Of a stretch of DNA of 8,644 nucleotides, positions 1 to 5,600 are shown one piece after another. Every line of letters starts with the position of its first letter. Position 1 is the first letter of the stretch. A program made the translations under genes and the position numbers. The stretch covers positions 1-8,644 of the forward strand of contig JAZSGT010000057.1 in the NCBI GenBank assembly GCA_045532865.1, read 5' to 3'. The notes beneath the pieces are model-generated. The model was not told where the DNA came from, did no database searches, and saw only the letters and a program-made list of their open reading frames with translations. Source of the DNA: RGIG4140 sp045532865. Lineage in GTDB: Bacteria; Pseudomonadota; Alphaproteobacteria; CAAHEQ01; UBA3637.

Positions 1-141
1 AAGGGGTAAGCGAAGCGTTTGCAGTTAAGGCAGAAGAAGGAAGGATACCACTTTATAATCAAGAAGCTATAAAAAAAGACCTATTAACCCAATTTAGAAG
101 CGAGATAAACTGGCGAGCTTTAGATCCAAATGATCGCAAAC
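1..141. repeat. Left copy of the exact 141 bp terminal overlap
   Basis: These bases are identical to 8504-8644 and lie inside the ankyrin gene in the same frame. The overlap means the molecule is circular or the unit is tandemly repeated, with an 8503 bp period. An overlap of exactly 141 equals the largest default k-mer of the MEGAHIT assembler, so the length is probably set by the assembler and is not a biological repeat. Confidence 0.95.
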
Positions 142-1067
142 CATTAATTATCAAGTTGCTTGAAACAGGGGATATAGAATTAATAAAAATGGGGTTAAAA
201 TCAAGCAGAATAACAGCAGAAGCCTTGCTAGAACGAGGAGCAGGAACAGACAGTTTAAATGCGATAGATGTGGCATATGCAACAGGAGACTCACAAATAA
301 TAGAAGCAATGGAAGAAGCATTAAAAAGAACGGGCCTTGTGTTAAATGATTATAATCATACAGTGCAAGGATTAGGACTTGCAAAGAATGGAAGTTTTGG
401 CGCAATTGAATATAAAAATTTAGATTTAAGAGTTGTAGATGAAGACAGAAAAAATTTATTGCATCATGCAGCCGAAAAAGGGAGAATAGATGTGATTGAA
501 CAGATGTTGAATGGACAACGATATGCGCAAGATTTAAGATCTTTGACACAGCCTGATAAGAATGGAAATACGCCACTAGATTTATTAAGGCTGAATACAA
601 ATGTGAGCCAAGAAGAAAAGAACGAGTTTGCCAAAAAATGCTTATTGATTGAGTTGCAAAAAGAAAATCCAAATTATAATGTAGTAACAGAGTTGTTGGA
701 GGTGTTGGATAAAGAAACACTCGAAGCATTAATGGCAAATCCAAGTATTGAGATAGGGGAAGAACGTGTTGATATAAAAGACGAAGAAGTTGTTGGATTT
801 ATTACAGATCAGTTAAATGGTATGAGAGAAGAAGAAGGAAGAACAGCCAGTTATGACAGTACAAGAACAGGTTCTGCACCAAGTGTTGCCCCTGCATCTA
901 GAACAAGTGTTGCCCCTGCATCTAGATCAAGTGTTGCCCATGCATCTAGAACAAGTATTGCCCCAACAACTGATGCAACACGTGGGTTGGCAAGAGCTCA
1001 AAGGATCACGGATGAAGGTGTAGAGGTTGATTTAACAAGAACAGGTGGCAATTCAAGACACGCTTAA
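1..1067 (+). CDS. Ankyrin-repeat protein, C-terminal part with shared C-terminal tag
   Basis: The frame is open from the left edge (first full codon at 3) to TAA 1065-1067 and is the continuation of the gene starting at 5605. It holds residues 968-1321 of the joined protein. Ankyrin-like helices continue at about residues 1030-1080 ('AIDVAYATGDSQIIEAMEEA') and 1111-1165 ('KNLLHHAAEKGRIDVIEQML', then 'KNGNTPLDLL'). A charged helical stretch follows to about residue 1240. From residue 1263 there are three 8-residue Ala-Pro-Ala-Ser-Arg-type repeats. The last 35 residues (1287-1321) contain 'RGLARAQRITDEG' and 'VDLTRTGGNSRHA', and match the ends of both other proteins in this unit at 32 of 35 positions. 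Any start codon inside this segment, such as the ATG at 156, is internal: the frame is open upstream and the repeat structure crosses it. A terminator follows at once. The tail's function is unknown; a sorting or secretion signal is my inference. Confidence 0.9.
   Translation, partial: GVSEAFAVKAEEGRIPLYNQEAIKKDLLTQFRSEINWRALDPNDRKPLIIKLLETGDIELIKMGLKSSRITAEALLERGAGTDSLNAIDVAYATGDSQIIEAMEEALKRTGLVLNDYNHTVQGLGLAKNGSFGAIEYKNLDLRVVDEDRKNLLHHAAEKGRIDVIEQMLNGQRYAQDLRSLTQPDKNGNTPLDLLRLNTNVSQEEKNEFAKKCLLIELQKENPNYNVVTELLEVLDKETLEALMANPSIEIGEERVDIKDEEVVGFITDQLNGMREEEGRTASYDSTRTGSAPSVAPASRTSVAPASRSSVAHASRTSIAPTTDATRGLARAQRITDEGVEVDLTRTGGNSRHA
888..959 (+). repeat. Three 24 bp tandem units (8-residue Ala-Pro-Ala-Ser-Arg repeat) in the ankyrin gene
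   Basis: Units at 888-911, 912-935 and 936-959 encode APASRTSV, APASRSSV and AHASRTSI, just before the terminal module. The other two genes carry one and two units, so copy number varies. It probably forms a flexible linker. Confidence 0.9.
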
Positions 1068-1085
1068 GTTCTTGCGCATCAAAAC

Positions 1086-1120
1086 AAAAACAACCATCTT
1101 ATTTTAGGGTGGTTGTTTTT
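1086..1120 (+). terminator. Rho-independent terminator after the ankyrin gene
   Basis: An inverted repeat of 13 bp pairs AAAAACAACCATC with GGTGGTTGTTTTT (one G-U pair) around a 9 nt loop, and ends in a T tract. It begins 19 nt after the stop codon. The same hairpin follows all three genes, so each is probably transcribed separately. The A tract on the 5' side may let it work on the other strand too. Confidence 0.85.
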
Positions 1121-1153
1121 GTTATAAGAATGCTTTTTCTTTTTTATAAAGTT

Positions 1154-1188
1154 TTTTAGTGTGCAGCATAAAAAACGCTTTACTAAAA
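1154..1188. promoter_or_regulatory. Inverted repeat, possible operator (551 aa gene)
   Basis: TTTTAGT and ACTAAAA are perfect inverted arms 21 nt apart, just upstream of the candidate promoter. The paralogue keeps both arms. In AT-rich sequence 7 bp arms can arise by chance. Confidence 0.25.
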
Positions 1189-1193
1189 TAAAA

Positions 1194-1219
1194 TTGTGTG
1201 TCAAAATTAATGTATATTG
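1194..1219 (+). promoter_or_regulatory. Candidate promoter element upstream of the 551 aa gene
   Basis: A TTG-N-GTGT-N-A-rich element runs into TAAT/ATAT-type sequence and starts 53 nt before the ATG. Related sequence starts 53 nt before the paralogue and 49 nt before the ankyrin gene. The match to a classical -35/-10 pair is poor, so the exact transcription start is not assigned. Confidence 0.35.
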
Positions 1220-1234
1220 TGGCTTAATAAATAA

Positions 1235-1241
1235 AAGGAGG
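1235..1241 (+). promoter_or_regulatory. Strong ribosome binding site for the 551 aa gene
   Basis: AAGGAGG is a near-perfect match to the anti-Shine-Dalgarno sequence and lies 5 nt before ATG 1247. It fixes the start, which the paralogue conserves in both sequence and spacing. Confidence 0.93.
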
Positions 1242-1246
1242 CTAAA

Positions 1247-2902
1247 ATGACAACAGTACAAAGACCAGATGCACATATATATGATCAAAATACTCTAGGT
1301 AAAATTCGTGAAGGTTTTGATATAATACTTTCATCAGAACAATTGCGTGAAGATCCAACGTTCTGGGATCCTCGTGTGGGGTTAGATGATGTTGCAGTTG
1401 GGGTTGGAGGTGCTCTTACAACAGAAATGGTAGTACGCATGTTAGAAGCAAGCGAAGCTAGACAAGGACAGGGAGAAAAAGGTGGAAAACCTGGAAATAA
1501 AGGGTCACGACGTCCCGTTACTAATGAGGAAATTGCAAGAAATCCAGCCGTTAAGGCAGCTCAGGAGGCTTATGAAAGGGCTAAGCAGAATCAAATAAAT
1601 GCGCAAAGGTTGGCAACCAGAAGGACAAATGAACTTAATAGATTAAAATCTTGGCAAGGCAAAAGTTATAATGCTGTTATGACCGAACTGAATAGTAGGT
1701 TATCAGCAGCTGAAGGCAATTTAGCTAATGCAAAAGGTTCTGGGGTTAAAGCTGCTCAAACTGCACTTGCAGAAGTTAAGGCAGAAATAAAAGTTTTAGA
1801 AAAATTTGGTTCTGAAAATTTTGAAGAACGTGTGCGTGATAACATTTCACGAGCAAGGCAAAATTTTGCTGATGCAGAAAGTAAATATACAGAAGCATGT
1901 GACGAGGTGAATAAGACAGAAAAAGCATTAAGTAGAGCTAAAAATGCAGCAGGTAGGGAAAACTCAACCTCAAGCCGTAGTGGAAAAGGCACAAACGTTG
2001 GTCGTAGTGGAAAAGGCACAAACGTTGGCCGTAGTGGTGGTTCTGGAAAACCAAGTGTTGTAGAGGTTGCCCGTGAAATTTCATCAAAGTATGGTAAAGG
2101 TCTTAAAGTTGGTGGAAGAATGTTGGGTGGTGCAGCAGTTGCTCTTTTTTTATATCGGTGTTATGAATATGCAACCGATGATCCACAATTTAAGGAATTT
2201 GATGAAAATAATCAAAAAATACTTGTTGATCCAAGAGCTTTATCAGGTGATGCAAAAGGGAAAAATGATCTTTTTAATGAAAAAAATACTAATACTGTAA
2301 TCTTTATGGCACTGTATGCAGTTGAATATGGACTTGCAGGAGTGCCACAATCAGACTGGGCAAATTATTTGGTCAATATGAATGTGAAAGGTAATAATAG
2401 TCCAGTTTTTACAATGAACTCAGAAGTTAAATTACGTAGTACATTGATTGAAGCATATAAAGCTATGTCTGAAGAGGAAAAAATACGTTTCTGTGATTAC
2501 TTGCTTGAAAAACATAAAGATGATCCTGTTTATGTAAAGGCATTGCAAAATTTAAAGGCTAATACTCAAAACGGTGGTAACGGTAACGGTAACGTTCGTC
2601 CAGCAGATACAAGAACAAGCACATCAACACCACCTCAACCTGGTAATGTTGCCCCAACACCAGCTGTAACACCACATCAAACTGGTAATGTTGCCCCAAC
2701 ACCAGCTGTAACACCACCTCAACCTGGTAGTGGTAGAAGACGGATGAAGATTCCACCTTCATCAAGTCTTGCCCCTGCATCTAGAGCAAGTGTTGCCCCA
2801 ACAGCTGATGCAACACGTGGTTTAGCAGGAGCTCAAAGAATCACGGATGAAGGTGTAGAGGTTGATTTAACAAGAACAGGTGGCAATTCAAGAAACGCTT
2901 AA
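1247..2902 (+). CDS. Coiled-coil protein with short membrane segment and shared C-terminal tag (551 aa)
   Basis: I do not recognise a named family. Order of parts: residues 1-68 are a conserved N-terminal module ('DPTFWDPRVGLDD', then a Gly/Ala-rich helix ending 'MLEA'). Residues 69-95 are a basic Gly/Lys linker. About 100-255 are a charged Ala/Glu/Lys-rich coiled coil. About 255-275 are a Gly/Ser linker with a 9-residue repeat. Residues 285-308 are a short hydrophobic segment with 'GGRMLGG' and 'CYEY'. Residues 309-438 are a conserved soluble domain ('ATDDPQF', 'DWANYLVNM', 'EEKIRFCDYLL'). Then come a Pro-rich linker with two 14-residue repeats and the 35-residue terminal module (517-551). 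Basic residues precede the hydrophobic stretch and acidic residues follow it, so if it spans a membrane the C-terminal half should be outside. There is no N-terminal signal peptide. AAGGAGG lies 5 nt before ATG, so translation should be strong. The gene has its own upstream region and terminator. It is a paralogue of the next gene downstream. Confidence 0.92.
   Translation: MTTVQRPDAHIYDQNTLGKIREGFDIILSSEQLREDPTFWDPRVGLDDVAVGVGGALTTEMVVRMLEASEARQGQGEKGGKPGNKGSRRPVTNEEIARNPAVKAAQEAYERAKQNQINAQRLATRRTNELNRLKSWQGKSYNAVMTELNSRLSAAEGNLANAKGSGVKAAQTALAEVKAEIKVLEKFGSENFEERVRDNISRARQNFADAESKYTEACDEVNKTEKALSRAKNAAGRENSTSSRSGKGTNVGRSGKGTNVGRSGGSGKPSVVEVAREISSKYGKGLKVGGRMLGGAAVALFLYRCYEYATDDPQFKEFDENNQKILVDPRALSGDAKGKNDLFNEKNTNTVIFMALYAVEYGLAGVPQSDWANYLVNMNVKGNNSPVFTMNSEVKLRSTLIEAYKAMSEEEKIRFCDYLLEKHKDDPVYVKALQNLKANTQNGGNGNGNVRPADTRTSTSTPPQPGNVAPTPAVTPHQTGNVAPTPAVTPPQPGSGRRRMKIPPSSSLAPASRASVAPTADATRGLAGAQRITDEGVEVDLTRTGGNSRNA
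1976..2029 (+). repeat. 27 bp tandem duplication in the 551 aa gene
   Basis: Units 1976-2002 and 2003-2029 differ at one base and encode RSGKGTNVG twice, with a partial third unit following. They lie in the linker between the coiled coil and the hydrophobic segment. Confidence 0.9.
2642..2725 (+). repeat. Two 42 bp Pro-rich units in the 551 aa gene
   Basis: Units 2642-2683 and 2684-2725 encode GNVAPTPAVTPHQT and GNVAPTPAVTPPQP. They form an extended Pro/Thr linker after the conserved domain and are followed by a basic GSGRRRMKIP stretch. Confidence 0.9.
2771..2794 (+). repeat. Single 24 bp linker unit in the 551 aa gene
   Basis: One APASRASV unit stands before the terminal module, at the position where the other genes have two or three. 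Confidence 0.85.
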
Positions 2903-2920
2903 GTTCTTGCGCATCAAAAC

Positions 2921-2957
2921 AAAAACAACCATCTTATTTTAGGGTGGTTGTTTTTTT
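2921..2957 (+). terminator. Rho-independent terminator after the 551 aa gene
   Basis: This is the second copy of the hairpin, with the same 13 bp stem and 9 nt loop and a longer T run (seven). It begins 19 nt after the stop. It separates the two paralogues, which therefore look like single-gene units and not an operon. Confidence 0.87.
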
Positions 2958-2988
2958 GTGTGGAAAATTTTTTGTTTTTTATAAAGAT

Positions 2989-3023
2989 TTTTAGTGTGCA
3001 GCATAAAAAAAGCTTTACTAAAA
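2989..3023. promoter_or_regulatory. Inverted repeat, possible operator (781 aa gene)
   Basis: This is the second copy of the TTTTAGT/ACTAAAA arms, with the same 21 nt spacing and position relative to the gene. Conservation may simply reflect recent duplication of the whole region. Confidence 0.25.
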
Positions 3024-3028
3024 TAAAA

Positions 3029-3054
3029 TTGTGTGTCAAAATAAATATATGTTG
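3029..3054 (+). promoter_or_regulatory. Candidate promoter element upstream of the 781 aa gene
   Basis: This is the second copy of the TTG-N-GTGT element, 53 nt before the ATG. It differs from the first mainly in the ATAT part (TAAATATATG here). Confidence 0.35.
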
Positions 3055-3069
3055 TGGTTTAATAAATAA

Positions 3070-3076
3070 AAGGAGG
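3070..3076 (+). promoter_or_regulatory. Strong ribosome binding site for the 781 aa gene
   Basis: AAGGAGG lies 5 nt before ATG 3082, identical in sequence and spacing to the paralogue's site. Confidence 0.93.
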
Positions 3077-3081
3077 CTAAA

Positions 3082-5427
3082 ATGACAACAGTACAAAGAC
3101 CAGATGCACATATATATGATCGAGGGATTCTAGATGAAATTCGTGAAGATTTTGATATAATACTTTCATCAGAAAAATTGCGTGAAGATCCAACGTTCTG
3201 GGACCCTCGTGTGGGGTTAGATGATGCTGCGGCAGGGGTTGGAGGTGCTCTTACAACAGAACTGGTAGCACGCATGTTAGAAGCAAGAGCAAGAAGAGCG
3301 AGCAGTAGCGCCACAGATGCAGAGAATGCTAGACTTGCCTATGAACAGCACCTTGAGGATGAACTGGCAAAGGATAGAGCAGTTAAAAGAGCTCAACAAG
3401 ATTTGAGATCAGCTCAAGATGCTGAGTCTAGGGCACGAACTGCTTTGGAAGAGGCTCAAAAAGCTGAGGCTGAGGCACGAAATGCTTGGAATGAAGACGC
3501 TCAAACAAAATTAAATCAAACTGAAGATGCAATCACTCAAAAAAACAAAGCGATTGAGAATGCAGAACGTATACATGAGGCAGCTAAAATTCCTGTGGTT
3601 GACCAAGCAGCGGTGGATGCAAAAGCATCAGAACTTGCTGAAGCTCAACGAAATCTTGAAAACTTACAAAAAGGTGCAGTTGATGCTGAAGCAGTGCGAA
3701 ATGCTGAGGCTGAAGTTGCACGTTTGCAGGAAGAAGTTAGTAAACTTCCAAGTCGAAATTTAAGCCAGCTTGAGGCGAGATCAACAGCAGTGAATACTGC
3801 TTTGGAGATGTTAAAAAAAGGAAATAGCGTTGACTGGCAGCTTACTGAAGAACAGGCATCACGACTGAGCGGAAAAAGAGGAAGAGCGAGGTTAACTGAG
3901 CTGAATAGAATAGCAGAAGAATTGAATGAAAATAGTAGAGGTAGGATTAAGGTAACTGCTGATTATAGAATTTCTCAAAATAGTAGCGGCAGATATACTC
4001 TTTTTGAATATGCAGTTGAAGGAAATCCTCCTAGAATTGTACAAAAAATTAATTCTCAATTAGACAATCCTGCCAGACTTGAAGCTGCGCTACAGGCGGA
4101 ACATGCTGAATGTGCTAGGGTTAGAGATCTTGTGATTAAACGTAATACCTTAGAAAGACAATTAACCGAGGCTCAACGAAATCTTGAAAACTTAAAAAGA
4201 GGTGCAGTTGATGCTGAAGCAGTTCGAAATGCTGAGGCTAAAGTTGCAAGATTGAGTGGTGAACTTGAAACCTTAAAAAAAGGTACAGTTGATGCTGAAG
4301 CAGTGCGAAATGCTGAAGCTAGAGTGAAGGAGTTAAAGGGTGAGAGAGCAACTTTGGAAGCTGAACGGACCCGTCTTAATGAGCTTAAAACTAATGCAGA
4401 AGTTGCTGCTGAAAGAACGAGAACTGCTGCAGCTGATCTTGAGACTGCTAAAAATAACGTTGCTGAGTGTGAAACTAGAGCTAAGACTGCTACAGATGCT
4501 GTAAGAACCCGTGTCCGTGCTGCTTATTCACCCGATGAACTTCGAAAAATTGATAGCGCAAGTCGAGGTTCAAAAGCAAATCCTGCAGAGGTTTCAAAGT
4601 GGGGTAGTAGAGGTCTCAAAATTGGTGGAAGAATGTTGGGTGGTTTAGCAGTTGGCCTTTTTTTATATCACTGTTATGAATATGCAACCGATGATCCACA
4701 ATTTATGAAAATTGATGAAGAGGGTCAAAAAATACTTGTTGATCCAAAAGCTTTGTCAGGTGCTGATGCATCGAAAAAACAGGTTCTTTTTCAAGGAGAA
4801 AATGATCGAATTGCAACCTTTATGGCAATGTATGCAGCTGAATATGGACTTGCAGGGGTGCAACAAGCAGACTGGGCAAATTATTTGGTCAATATGGGAA
4901 CGGGGCAAGTTTTTACAGTGGATTCAGAAGTTGAATTACGTTGTACATTGCTTAGAGCATATCAAGATATGTCTGATGAGGAAAAAATACGTTTCTGTGA
5001 TTACTTGATTGCAAAAAATCAGGGTAATTCTGCTCATGTAGCAGCATTGCAAAATTTAAAGGCTGGTCTTCAAAATAGTGGTAACGGTAACGTTCGTCCA
5101 GCAGATACAAGAACAAGCACCCCAACACCAGCAACTCCAACAGGTAATGTTGTCCCAAGACCAGCTGTAACATCACCTCAAACTGATAATGTTGTCCCAA
5201 GACCAGCTGTAACATCACCTCAACCTGGTAGTGGTAGAAGACAGATGAAGATTCCATATTCAGTAGGTGTTGCCCCTGCATCTAGAACAAGTGTTGCCCC
5301 TGCATCTGGAGCAAGTGTTGCCCCAACAGCTGATGCAACGCGTGGGTTGGCAAGAGCTCAAAGGATCACGGATGAGGGAGCAGAGGTTGATTTAACAAGA
5401 ACAGGTGGCAATTCAAGAAACGCTTAA
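3082..5427 (+). CDS. Long coiled-coil protein with short membrane segment and shared C-terminal tag (781 aa)
   Basis: This is a paralogue of the gene at 1247-2902 with the same ends and a longer, different middle. Residues 1-68 match that protein at 57 of 68 positions. About 70-245 and 355-485 are a heptad-like coiled coil rich in Ala, Glu, Arg and Lys. It includes three copies of 'VDAEAVRNAEA' (starting just after residues 198, 374 and 401). Between them, about 245-355 is less regular, with aromatic and Gly residues ('YRISQNSSGRYTLFEYAVEG'), and looks like a globular insert. Residues 511-534 are the short hydrophobic segment with 'GGRMLGG' and 'CYEY'. Residues 535-661 are the conserved domain ('DWANYLVNM', 'EEKIRFCDYL'). 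After this come a Pro-rich linker with two 14-residue repeats, two Ala-Pro-Ala-Ser repeats, and the terminal module (747-781). It has the same AAGGAGG ribosome site and 5 nt spacer as its paralogue. Function is unknown; an elongated membrane-attached or secreted structural or effector protein is possible. Confidence 0.92.
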   Translation: MTTVQRPDAHIYDRGILDEIREDFDIILSSEKLREDPTFWDPRVGLDDAAAGVGGALTTELVARMLEARARRASSSATDAENARLAYEQHLEDELAKDRAVKRAQQDLRSAQDAESRARTALEEAQKAEAEARNAWNEDAQTKLNQTEDAITQKNKAIENAERIHEAAKIPVVDQAAVDAKASELAEAQRNLENLQKGAVDAEAVRNAEAEVARLQEEVSKLPSRNLSQLEARSTAVNTALEMLKKGNSVDWQLTEEQASRLSGKRGRARLTELNRIAEELNENSRGRIKVTADYRISQNSSGRYTLFEYAVEGNPPRIVQKINSQLDNPARLEAALQAEHAECARVRDLVIKRNTLERQLTEAQRNLENLKRGAVDAEAVRNAEAKVARLSGELETLKKGTVDAEAVRNAEARVKELKGERATLEAERTRLNELKTNAEVAAERTRTAAADLETAKNNVAECETRAKTATDAVRTRVRAAYSPDELRKIDSASRGSKANPAEVSKWGSRGLKIGGRMLGGLAVGLFLYHCYEYATDDPQFMKIDEEGQKILVDPKALSGADASKKQVLFQGENDRIATFMAMYAAEYGLAGVQQADWANYLVNMGTGQVFTVDSEVELRCTLLRAYQDMSDEEKIRFCDYLIAKNQGNSAHVAALQNLKAGLQNSGNGNVRPADTRTSTPTPATPTGNVVPRPAVTSPQTDNVVPRPAVTSPQPGSGRRQMKIPYSVGVAPASRTSVAPASGASVAPTADATRGLARAQRITDEGAEVDLTRTGGNSRNA
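3637..3729 (+). repeat. Coiled-coil internal repeat, copy 1
   Basis: This encodes AEAQRNLENLQKG then AVDAEAVRNAEAEVARL. It is nearly identical at the DNA level to the copy at 4168-4254, so the middle of the 781 aa gene grew by internal duplication. Confidence 0.85.
4168..4254 (+). repeat. Coiled-coil internal repeat, copy 2
   Basis: This encodes EAQRNLENLKRG then AVDAEAVRNAEAKVARL. It lies on the far side of the globular-looking insert from copy 1, so the insert is bracketed by direct repeats. Confidence 0.85.
4282..4326 (+). repeat. Coiled-coil internal repeat, copy 3 (short)
   Basis: This encodes GTVDAEAVRNAEARV, the core of the same repeat, 81 bp (27 residues) after copy 2. Twenty-seven residues is close to four heptads, which would nearly keep coiled-coil phase. 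Confidence 0.8.
5143..5226 (+). repeat. Two 42 bp Pro-rich units in the 781 aa gene
   Basis: Units 5143-5184 and 5185-5226 encode GNVVPRPAVTSPQT and DNVVPRPAVTSPQP, followed by GSGRRQMKIP. Within this gene the two units resemble each other more than they resemble the paralogue's, which points to local duplication or gene conversion. Confidence 0.9.
5272..5319 (+). repeat. Two 24 bp linker units in the 781 aa gene
   Basis: Units at 5272-5295 and 5296-5319 encode APASRTSV and APASGASV immediately before the terminal module. Confidence 0.88.
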
Positions 5428-5508
5428 GTTCTTGCTCATCAAAACAAAAACAACCATCTTATTTTAGGGTGGTTGTTTTTTTTGTGTGGAAAATTTTTTG
5501 TTTTTTTA
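5320..5508. repeat. Gene-junction repeat, copy 3 (3' half only)
   Basis: This carries the tail module, stop, terminator and the GTGTGGAAAATTTTTTG stretch after it, as in copy 2. Similarity then stops near 5508, and the spacer and start of the ankyrin gene are different. The tail cassette has therefore been used independently of the head cassette. Confidence 0.8.
5446..5483 (+). terminator. Rho-independent terminator after the 781 aa gene
   Basis: This is the third copy of the hairpin, with the same stem and loop and eight T residues. The sequence between stop and hairpin is also conserved in all three copies apart from single changes. Confidence 0.87.
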
Positions 5509-5539
5509 ATGTCCAAAATTTTATTTATAAGTTTTTTTC

Positions 5540-5571
5540 TTTACTCCTCTTTTTTTTGGTGTTAGAGTAAA
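5540..5571. promoter_or_regulatory. Inverted repeat upstream of the ankyrin gene
   Basis: TTTACTC and GAGTAAA are perfect 7 bp arms 18 nt apart, with the right arm inside the candidate promoter element. They could be a repressor site or weak hairpin. The sequence differs from the arms upstream of the other two genes. Confidence 0.22.
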
Positions 5572-5580
5572 TAATATATG
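5556..5580 (+). promoter_or_regulatory. Candidate promoter element upstream of the ankyrin gene
   Basis: TTGGTGTTAGAG followed by TAAATAATATATG resembles the elements before the two coiled-coil genes at a similar distance (49 nt). The surrounding spacer is otherwise unrelated, so the resemblance may reflect a shared promoter. It includes the alternative ATG at 5578, which argues against that start if the element is real. Confidence 0.35.
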
Positions 5581-5593
5581 TCTTTAAATTCAT

Positions 5594-5600
5594 GGGGGGA
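5594..5600 (+). promoter_or_regulatory. G-rich ribosome binding site deciding the ankyrin start
   Basis: GGGGGGA lies 4 nt before ATG 5605. It can pair with the anti-Shine-Dalgarno sequence only with a G-U pair, so it should be weaker than the AAGGAGG sites of the other genes. It still favours 5605 over the in-frame ATG at 5578, which has only AT-rich sequence upstream. Confidence 0.65.

Larger units (their letters stand above)
960..1450. repeat. Gene-junction direct repeat, copy 1 (gene tail + spacer + next gene head)
   Basis: About 490 bp is repeated at 2795-3285 with a constant 1835 bp offset and no net insertion or deletion. It covers the last 35 codons of one gene, terminator, spacer, candidate promoter, ribosome site and first ~68 codons of the next gene. 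Similarity is lowest just after the terminator (about 1121-1143). It is a likely site for homologous recombination that would delete or duplicate the gene between copies. Confidence 0.85.
2795..3285. repeat. Gene-junction direct repeat, copy 2
   Basis: This is the second copy of the junction block, between the 551 aa and 781 aa genes. Stop codon, hairpin, inverted arms, promoter element, ribosome site and ATG all sit exactly 1835 bp from their counterparts in copy 1. Confidence 0.85.

Noticed and set aside
1..141. Terminal repeats considered as mobile-element or phage terminal repeats
   Set aside because: The repeat sits in the middle of a gene whose frame continues across it, and its length equals a common assembler k-mer. 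Circular overlap explains it better.
151..744. Long antisense open frame of 197 codons
   Set aside because: It is opposite the ankyrin gene, very rich in Leu/Phe/His, and has no ribosome site. It fits a shadow of an A-rich coding strand.
888..959. Short regular repeats considered as a CRISPR-like array
   Set aside because: Units are contiguous, with no spacers, and stay in frame as an 8-residue protein repeat.
156..1067. ATG 156 as the start of a separate 303-residue gene
   Set aside because: The frame is open to the left edge and joins the right-hand frame through the exact overlap. Ankyrin-like sequence crosses this point and no ribosome site is present.
1079..1288. Antisense reading frame, similar to another at 2914-3111
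   Set aside because: The two resemble each other only because both lie opposite the duplicated junction block. They are Phe/Leu/Cys-rich shadows crossing terminator and ribosome-site sequence, with no ribosome site of their own.
1976..2040. Gly-Lys-Gly-Thr sequence resembling a nucleotide-binding P-loop
   Set aside because: It lies in a tandemly duplicated low-complexity linker, lacks the preceding hydrophobic strand and full GxxxxGK[ST] spacing, and is absent from the paralogue.
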